Part shown: positions 57,225 to 64,000 of the stretch, piece after piece
How the letters are laid out: every line of letters starts with the position of its first letter
Position numbering within the stretch: position 1 is the stretch's first letter
NCBI RefSeq assembly: GCF_039555335.1
Contig: NC_092635.1
Location: 47,884,052 to 47,948,051, forward strand
Length of the DNA: 64,000 nucleotides
Direction: 5' to 3'
Source: Amphiura filiformis
Taxonomy: Eukaryota > Echinodermata > Ophiuroidea > Amphilepidida > Amphiuridae
Notes under the pieces: model-generated
Database searches by the model: none
Told to the model about the DNA's origin: nothing
The model's input: only the letters and a program-made list of their open reading frames with translations
Made by a program: the position numbers and the translations under genes

Positions 57225-58090
57225 TTATTGCAAAGTAGCACATTGGTATGTATCAAAGTCATTGACATTGTAACACCTGTACCTATATCTGGAATGTCAA
57301 GTTGTAAACATGTATGTATCACTACTGAGGTCAATGACATCAGTACAGCAGATCATGTTGCAAAGTCACACATTGGAATGTATCAAGGGCAGTGACATTG
57401 TAACACCCACCTGATCATAACTTTGGAATGTCAAGTTGTAAACAAGTATGTATCACCTACTGAGGTCAATGACAGTGCAGCAGACCATGTTGCAAAGTCA
57501 CACTGGAATGTATCAAGGTGAGTGACATTGTAACACCTGTTCATAACTTCTGAATGTTAGGTTGTAAACCAAGTATGCATCACAGTCACTATTGAGGTCA
57601 ATGACATCAGTACAATAGACTATGTTGCAAAGTCATACATTGGAATGTATCAAGGCCAGTGACATAGTAACACCTGTACATAACTTCGGAATGTCAAGTT
57701 GTAAACAAGTATGTATCACTACTGAGGTCAGTGACATCAGTGCAGTAGACCATGTTGCAAAGTCACACATTGGAATGTATCAAGTTGTAAACAAGTATGT
57801 ATCACTTACTGAGATCAATGACATCAGTGCATAAGACCATGTTGCAAAGTTACACATTGGAATGTATCACCTGATCATAACTTCAACAAGTATGTATCAC
57901 TACTGAGGTCAATGACATCAGTTGAGTTGAGTATGTTGCAAAGTCACACATTGGAATGTATCACGGTCAGTGACATTGTAACACCTGTTCATAACTATGG
58001 AATGTCAAGTTGTAAGCAAGTATGTATCACTACTGAGGTCAATGACATCAGTACAGTAGACCATGTTGCAAAATCTCACATTGGAGTGTA
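57225..58090. repeat. Minisatellite, about 8 units of roughly 130 bp
   Basis: TTGCAAAGTCACACATTGG recurs at about 57228, 57359, 57491, 57625, 57755, 57842, 57934 and 58064. Units also hold GTAACACCTGTTCATAAC, GGAATGTCAAGTTGTAAAC and CTGAGGTCAATGACATCAG. Two units are about 90 bp. Confidence 0.93.
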
Positions 58091-58134
58091 TCACCTGTTC
58101 ATACTATGTAACAGTGCGCATGATTGGTCGAGAG

Positions 58135-58161
58135 CCGGGCATAAATAGCATTTATGCCCGG
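58135..58161. repeat. Short perfect hairpin CCGGGCATAAAT
   Basis: 12 bp arms with a 3 base loop, immediately after the minisatellite. Confidence 0.85.
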
Positions 58162-59030
58162 TGTCCCGGATGCGAGATCGTTGGGTATATAAAATGAAGG
58201 AAAATCATGTTTTTAAATAATGTTACTTGTAATTTTTGTTATTATTTTGATGAAATAAGAATCACAAAATGTTCTGGTATGTAAGCGGTCCGAGGTCATA
58301 AGCAACCGTTTAGTCATGAAAATATATGAACACGTCTCGTCCAATAATTTAAAACTCATAGCTCGACCAATAAATATGGGCTCAATCGATCCAATTTTAT
58401 ATCAAACCTTGTTTTATCAGATTTAATTTTGTTCTATCTGTGTCTGGGCAGTGACATTTAGGTTTTAATAAGGTTTTATTGTTATGAGCTTGACAGAGTG
58501 CCAAGTACACAAAGTGGCTGTTCTGAGTAAATGGCATTTGAAAAATTTTTGTATCGGTCCTTCTAAAAATTGAGAACATTTATGATCAATCATTTGAAAT
58601 GTATATTATAAATGAATAGAAGTGAATGTGCAGTATTCTAACTCCTACGTAAAGAGTTGGCCGAATACACATTCAGCTACATATAAAGCATAGCCCTCAT
58701 CTTTGATTCGGGGCATTTGTGCAGAAATTTCTGGTGTTCCTAAGGATTCAATATCAACCTGTTTTAGCAATGTTTAAATAAAAACAGAATTGCTCAGAAT
58801 GTGTTTGGAAGGAAAGTAAATATAGTAGCAGTTCTCAACTAATGGCACACGCCACTTCTAGCTTATTGCCACATTCCTAATGGCGCATGGCAGCTATTAT
58901 AGCATAAAAGAGTAAATTCTAAACGGAAAAATTGGTTCATTATCATCATCAGTCAGCTTTCTTCAACTATTGTGATCGTGGGCAAGCGAAACAATTTTGT
59001 TTGGCTGCAGCATCCCTTCAGTAAAATTGG
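58162..59030. other. Unassigned spacer between cactin and LINS1
   Basis: No gene and no clear repeat were recognised. Confidence 0.4.
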
Positions 59031-59392
59031 TTAAGGGGGTACTACACCCCTCGATAAATTTGTCTATTTTTGCATTTTTCTCAAAAACTGATAACACACT
59101 GGTAACAAAAGTTAAGTATATTATAGGGGCAAGGAATCCAGTTACTACAATGGAATTTCAGTGATCCAAGACAAGCGGTTCGTTATTTATGATAAGAAAT
59201 GAGGTACCGCTAGGATGTACCTCATTTCCTATCATATATACGGAACCGCTTGTCTTGAGTCACTGAAATTTCAGTGTAGTAATTGGATTCCTTGCCCCAA
59301 TAATATACATAACTTTTGTTATCAGTGTTTTATTATTTTTGAGAAAAATGCAAAATAGTCAAATTACCACAGGGTAATGTAGTACCCCTTAA
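59031..59392. mobile_element. Complete 362 bp palindromic MITE with TTAA ends
   Basis: TTAAGGGGGTACTAC...GTAGTACCCCTTAA. The arms continue through CAAGGAATCCAGTTACTACA and GACAAGCGGT to the centre GGTACCGCTAGGATGTACC. A half copy is at 8062-8240. Confidence 0.92.
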
Positions 59393-59654
59393 GTTTTTTT
59401 TTTTTAATCTTGAACCAAATGTGTTTGTACATGTAGGTCAACAGAGCAAAGTTTGACATAAAGTCATAATTCATGAATTATAACTTTATGTCCTCCTATA
59501 ATAGAACTGCATGTTAAACAGCCAAAATAACCAGTAGGGTTTCTTGTTATTTTAGCTCAAAATGGACAGAAATCCTTCCCGACAATTATTATTAGTATTA
59601 TTTCAGCATTTTGAGTATAGAATATCAAATTTAAAATTTGAAGGAAATCGTACA

Positions 59655-59806
59655 TTATGGCTCTTACTTATATCTTCCACAACTAGAGTGAGTATTTCAA
59701 ATAGAGGTTACCCAATTGTCTATTCTACATGAAACCCATACTCCCCCTAGAGCAGACTTCAGCTAAATCTTCCATATGGGGAGTGTGGTATTCAAATGGA
59801 ATTGCC
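59655..59806. mobile_element. TGGAAGAT-family foldback, degenerate
   Basis: CTTATATCTTCCACAACTAG and CATACTCCCCC...AAATCTTCCATATGGGGAG with ATTCAAATGGAATTGCC at the end. Confidence 0.65.
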
Positions 59807-59862
59807 AATGGAGATCTGTATTACTACTGCAGTCATCAAATTTAATATCAACACATTGGGCC

Positions 59863-60112
59863 ATACTGCCAGGGGCAGAACATGTAATCAATGGCCTATT
59901 CCAGTTGAAATCCATACACCCCCTGTGGAAGACATGACCTTAATCTCGCACACAGGGAGTGTGTATTTCAAATGGGGCTACCTGAATGAGTGACTCCATT
60001 TGAAATCTATACTCCCTGTGTGGGAGATTAAGGTCATGTCTTCCATAGGGGTGCATGGATTTCAACTAGAATAGGCCATTGATCGCATGTCTAAGTCCTG
60101 CCCCTGACAGTA
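59863..60112. mobile_element. Nested pair: TGGAAGAC foldback (59892-60080) inside a CATACTGCCAGGGGCAG palindrome
   Basis: The inner element has GGCCTATTCCAGTTGAAATC and its inverse. The outer arms CATACTGCCAGGGGCAG and CTGCCCCTGACAGTATG lie directly outside it. Confidence 0.85.
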
Positions 60113-60241
60113 TGCATGATGTGACACAGTGACTGAAAAAACTTAACACTTTTATTGTAATATTATGTAAAACTCACTTCTGGTATTTGTATATTTTATA
60201 GAATAAATAACCTTTTTTACAAAAAACTGATAATGCATCCT

Positions 60242-60247
60242 TTTATT
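60242..60247 (-). terminator. AATAAA poly(A) signal overlapping the LINS1 stop codon
   Basis: The minus strand reads CAA TGA ATAAAAGG, so the last base of the stop is the first base of AATAAA. A second AATAAA lies about 90 bp further downstream near 60152-60157. Which one is used cannot be read from sequence. Confidence 0.45.
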
Positions 60248-61298
60248 CATTGTTCATATCTGTCTTCTAACTGTTCAAGAAGCCGTAGCAATGGTTTCAC
60301 ATTGTACGGAAACAAACCTCTGTCGGAAATCTTTTCAACAGAATATCGCAGCCTAATAAGAACAGTCATCGTTTCATCAAGAATGGTGTTTACTTTAACA
60401 GGACGAGAAGTAATGGAGTCTATTGAGCTTTCACTGTTGCTTTTAATGGGACTAGAAGTAGTTAAGTCTATTGAACTTTCACTGTTGCACTGTTGAGGAG
60501 ATTCTAATACTATATTTGGTAATTTTGTTGGGCTGCCATCACTATCTGAAGACATTTTTCTCTTTTTACATGCTGGTGTGCTCTCAATGTCATCATCAGT
60601 AGTTTGCACAGTAGACACAGTCTGCATTTTATTTTCACATTTCTCAAGACTGCCTTGCATACCTAATACTTGGACATTTGTGCAATTATTTAGACCCTTT
60701 TTATCATCATCAGCTAACTTTCTAGTCCCTCCCTCCATACTACTTGCCATCTTATCACTTGATGTGTTTGTCCTAGCCATGACACTATTTGTAGGGTTTG
60801 TTTGCTTCCCATCTATTGTTTTTCCTTTGTGCATTACTTCATCAGTACTGTCCACCTCTTTGCTGCAACTGTTTTGCGACGCCACCCTACCGGTGATACT
60901 AGAAGAGAAATAGCGCCAATCGGAAAGAATGCATCGTATATATTGCACCAAATACAAAAGAAAGCAGGTTTCATTAGATATCAGCAAATCTAAGAGCAAG
61001 TTGGGGTCAAAGGTCACGGTGTCCAGAAACTCGCTGAAAATTATATGTGGATTTAATAGATCCATATCGTCATTAGATAACCCAGTTCTTGAGTCTTGTA
61101 CGGCTGGCTTCACAGGATTACTTCGCAATAGTTTGTAGAGCTGAAGGGCCATCATCATGATCAGTATGAGGCTGTCATCTTGATCGGCAAACAGTTCAAA
61201 CAACCATGTACTTATCTCACTATCTTCTTTCAAGTCTAACTTGTTTATAATGTATTTAGACATAGTATGCAGGTAGATGAAAACATTCTCTACTGCTT
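60247..61298 (-). CDS. LINS1: LINS1 last exon with Lines C-terminal domain
   Basis: The acceptor CTCTACACAG ends at 61299, and the exon encodes 350 residues to a TGA at 60249-60247. The order is EAVENVF, STWLFELFADQDDS, NPHIIFSEFLDTVTFD, a low-complexity Ser/Thr/Asn region of about 150 residues with two near-repeats (CNSESSIDLTTSSPIKS, SNSESSIDSITSRPVK), then the terminal Lines motif ending LEDRYEQ. Confidence 0.92.
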
Positions 61299-63591
61299 CT
61301 GTGTAGAGTGAAAATAAGAAATTCAAAGGCAAAGTAAGTCAATAAAGAGCTCAATTCATAATTTTAATGAATGTTGCATCAACAATTTGAATAAAATACC
61401 AGTGTTGTCAAAACTTTTCAGTGTCAAGGCACGGCGCATTGACTCGCCAGGCCGCGGTAAAGGATTCTCAAGTAGCCCAATTTTTTAAGCTTCCAAAAAA
61501 GTGCCCAATACCTGATATTTGGGCGGATTTACCCGAAATCAGAACGTAAAACACCCAATTGGGCGGAAAAGCACTTGACTTTAAAACTTCCAACCTTACT
61601 GGGAAGTTACTGACCGATCAATTAATGGTCACAAAACCAATTGTAATTGCACTTTGGAGCTTCAGAGACTCAAAACCTTTATAAATCAGCTATTAAAATT
61701 GAAAGGAAAATACATGAAATTGCTGCCGCGGCCTAAGACTGGCAAAAGTAGCCCAATTTTAAGCAAGTAGCGGCATGCTTTTTTGAGTAGCGGCAAGTGA
61801 TCGCCAAGTAGCCCAATTGTGCGCCTAAGGCATCACTGTAAAAGACATATCGCAAAAAGTAATTACCCTTCCCCTTGAGACAATAACACAAAATCTATCA
61901 TGCATTAACCAATTTTCATTCCACCTACCTTTGTTGCTTTCATTCTGTAGTACCATAATAGCTGCTGACATCACCAGTTTCACAAGCCCTCTCATCAGTG
62001 GGTAATCGCCATTGCAATATCCACCTATCCTTTCATCTCCACTCCTCGTAATATCAATCCCACCAAATCCTAGATGCACATCCCTAGATGTAAGCTTCTC
62101 AAGCCATCCGCACCTAACTTGTGTCACAATTTTGTCCACGATATTATATAAATCAACATCCTGCAGAGTGTGTAAATCGTTTGTAGCCTGATTTTGATTA
62201 TCAAGTACATGATCGAAACAAGAGTTTATAATGATGAAAATCTTTTTTGTTATTACTGGGGACAGATTGTCTAACCATAAAAAATCTGATATTTTCTGAA
62301 GTATTAAAGTTTGGCTGTCATCTGCCACCTGTGACATATTCAAGTCATATTTCAACATTCCTTGGAGTAGCTCCAGGAAGGCCATCAAGATCTTTGTCAA
62401 TTCATCGGAAGAAGTGATCTCCAACTCTCCTGTGCCTTGCAAAGAATTTTTCCCAAAACAAGACTTTGACATCTGAAAGAAAGCCTCCATGAGAGATGGC
62501 AGTGCCTCTATTATCACAGTACTGCAGTATTGGGATAACAGGTGCGAGTTGTCTGCAATACAATCAATAGAAATTTAAAAAAATGTAAAGGTGTGTCCGA
62601 GGTTAGCATAACCTAGCAGTATTTACACTGAAGTATTGAGACAAATAAAGCTGACAGACATAAGGAATGGTACATGATATGGATTAAGGAAATCCCAAGG
62701 TTGATAAAAGGAGTGTCATTTCCTCCCCATGTGCATCTTTTTTTTGGGGGGGGGAATGCCAATAACTACGGTTTTGATATATTCTTAAAACAACAAAAAC
62801 TCTGGAAATATGTGCAATTTTTGTCTTCCTAGACTCACTTCCTAGTAAAAGGAGACCAAAAGAAACCCTAGCTGTTCTACCTTTCAAGTAGGGTTAGGTA
62901 TTTTGTTCTTTTTTTTACCAGATGACTCTAAATATCATTATACTAGTAGTATGTAAATAAATTACAATTTTTCCACTGGCTCCTCTTTTTACCAGTCAAA
63001 ATACATCTACTTTTAATATCCCAAAAATAGCTGATTTTATATGCATAGAGCAATGCTTTAGCACACTATCCAGAGAGGTTCCAGAGAATAACTTCTGACA
63101 TCGTAAATTGGACTAGGTGTGTAAAACAAAACAGGCTAAAAAATCTTTTTTAGTCAAGAAAAAAGGTATACACTTTTCAAATCCTCTTCAAGTGGGTTAA
63201 TCCAGTTGAAATCCATACACCCCCTATGGAAGACATGACTTTAATCTCACACACAGGGAGTGTGAATTTCAAATGGGATTACCTGAATGGTGACTCCCTC
63301 CATTTGAAATCTACACCCCCTGTGTGGGATATTAAGGTCATGTCTTGTCACAGGGTGTATGAATTTCAGCTGGAATAGCCAAATGGACTTACCACCATGA
63401 TGAAATCCTTCCATACAGCTGCACACATCATCACTCTTTTCATCAGTGCTTTCCTTCTGGCCAACATTCTTGAGTGTATCCAATGTGTAAACTATTTGGT
63501 TGACTTCACTTCTAGAGAACCCTTTTCTATGATTGAATATCATAGATGTGATGCTGCTAATGATATCCTTGAGGAAACTGGGTTGCACATG
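60247..63591 (-). CDS. LINS1: Protein Lines homologue (LINS1), partial: C-terminal 624 aa over 3 exons
   Basis: The exons are 63591-63393, 62552-61929 and 61298-60247 on the minus strand, joined in frame with GT-AG sites. The 5' exons (roughly the first 130-200 residues by comparison with the family) lie beyond base 64000. Recognition rests on the terminal block VLIRLRYSVEKISDRGLFPY with NVKPLLRLLEQLE, which is the Lines C-terminal domain, on NPHIIFSEFL...LLLDLLISNETCFLLYLVQYIR, and on ELFADQDDSL. The protein is helical and Leu/Ile-rich (ARM-like) with a disordered Ser/Thr insert containing a KKRK basic cluster before the C-terminal domain. Fly Lines acts in Wingless/Hedgehog-dependent patterning; human LINS1 is a neurodevelopmental disease gene. 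It converges on cactin. A poly(A) signal overlaps its stop codon. Confidence 0.9.
61419..61838. mobile_element. Probable hAT-like MITE in a LINS1 intron
   Basis: The left end CAGTGTCAAGGCACGGC and the right end GCGCCTAAGGCATCACTG are loosely inverted. AGTAGCCCAATT recurs four times inside. No clear target duplication was seen. Confidence 0.55.
61929..62552 (-). CDS. LINS1: LINS1 internal exon, 208 aa
   Basis: This exon is a 624 bp open frame from acceptor TTGCAG to donor GTAGGT. It encodes LLSQYCSTVIIEALPSLMEA, a long leucine-rich helical stretch, then GLVKLVMSAAIMVLQNESNK. Phases match the exons on both sides (G|AC before it, G|AA after it). Confidence 0.88.
63195..63382. mobile_element. 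TGGAAGAC-family foldback next to a LINS1 splice donor
   Basis: TTAATCCAGTTGAAATCC at the left and TTTCAGCTGGAATAGCC at the right are inverted. The element ends about 10 bp from the GT donor (63392-63391, minus strand). Confidence 0.85.
63393..63591 (-). CDS. LINS1: LINS1 exon (first visible)
   Basis: The acceptor TTTTAACAG ends at 63592 and the exon opens in phase 0 with HVQPSFLKDIIS. It runs to CMEGFHHG and the donor GTAAGT at 63392. The sequence just downstream in the intron is a foldback MITE starting about 10 bp from the donor. An upstream exon must exist, because no plausible start codon context is present. Confidence 0.85.
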
Positions 63592-63854
63592 CTGTTAAAA
63601 TAAGATCATTCAATTGAGTGAATTTTGTGACTTAATTCTATTGCAGGATTGAAATTCAATTTTATATTATGACTGCTAAGATATCTGAACCATCACCTGC
63701 AATATTATTATAAAATATTGTGATGACCTTTTCAAATTTCATCTGTTTTTTTTCTTTTTCTGGCATTTGATCATTATTTGTTAGACCTACAGAATACCAA
63801 TATAATTATATTTTCAATTATACATGCCATTGGTTCACATGGTTGTACACAGCC

Positions 63855-64000
63855 CTCAAATTAACCCACGGCACCCATGGCATTTTGCCGTTGGTGCCCA
63901 TCCCAACTGCCGTAATGCCCTCAAAATATGTCCTTTACCCAAGGCAGTCACTTGCCGTGCCCTCTAATGAAGTTGCCGTTGGTGCCCCAGCCCTGCCCCT
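63855..64000. repeat. GGTGCC-rich repeat running off the window
   Basis: CAGCCCTCAAATTAACC begins a segment with several TTGCCGTTGGTGCCC words. It resembles the MITE at 50625-50797. Confidence 0.6.

Noticed and set aside
57225-58090. CRISPR-like spaced repeats
   Set aside because: Units are continuous degenerate tandem repeats of about 130 bp in eukaryotic DNA, without short direct repeats and unique spacers.
60578-60993. Plus-strand frames opposite the LINS1 last exon
   Set aside because: Antisense shadows of a well-supported coding exon.

Overview
This window is animal nuclear DNA. It is AT-rich, its genes are spliced with GT-AG introns, and very little of it is coding. A visual opsin, the splicing factor Cactin and a Lines homologue, together with a (TTAGGG)n-type telomeric block and dense foldback repeats, fit an invertebrate deuterostome. 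An echinoderm or hemichordate is my best guess. That is inference, because nothing here fixes the species.

There are three protein-coding genes. (1) A complete four-exon r-opsin (melanopsin-like, 473 residues) lies on the minus strand at 3130-8542. (2) A complete 18-exon cactin (703 residues) lies on the plus strand at 33304-55877; every exon joins in frame with canonical splice sites. (3) The last three visible exons of a Lines/LINS1 homologue (624 residues of its C-terminal part) lie on the minus strand at 60247-63591, with the 5' part beyond the window edge. Cactin and LINS1 converge, with about 4.4 kb between their stop codons. An unassigned exon-like ORF sits in cactin intron 1 at 34392-34593.

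The rest is mostly mobile and repetitive DNA. The 25 kb between the opsin and cactin is packed with palindromic MITEs. Several families have TTAA at both ends (piggyBac-like) and are nested inside one another. There is also a CAGCAAACAC-ended family present in opposite orientations, a tRNA-derived SINE, two segmental duplications, and a 3.1 kb TIR element inserted into a MITE. That 3.1 kb element carries six exact copies of one 14-mer in under 800 bp. The cactin introns hold a frameshifted Penelope-like (GIY-YIG) retroelement that ends 47 bp from exon 2, a 500 bp polypyrimidine tract, an interstitial telomeric block, and a repeat seen only around this gene. A roughly 130 bp minisatellite lies between cactin and LINS1.

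The observations I rate most unusual are these: two tiny perfect palindromes (27 and 50 bp) that share CTGAGAC ends and are flanked by 7-8 bp direct repeats; the 14-mer array; three 9-residue tandem repeats in Cactin, each carrying a SUMO-acceptor-like motif; and an opsin whose DRY motif reads DRQ. I found no rRNA, functional tRNA, CRISPR or prokaryotic features.
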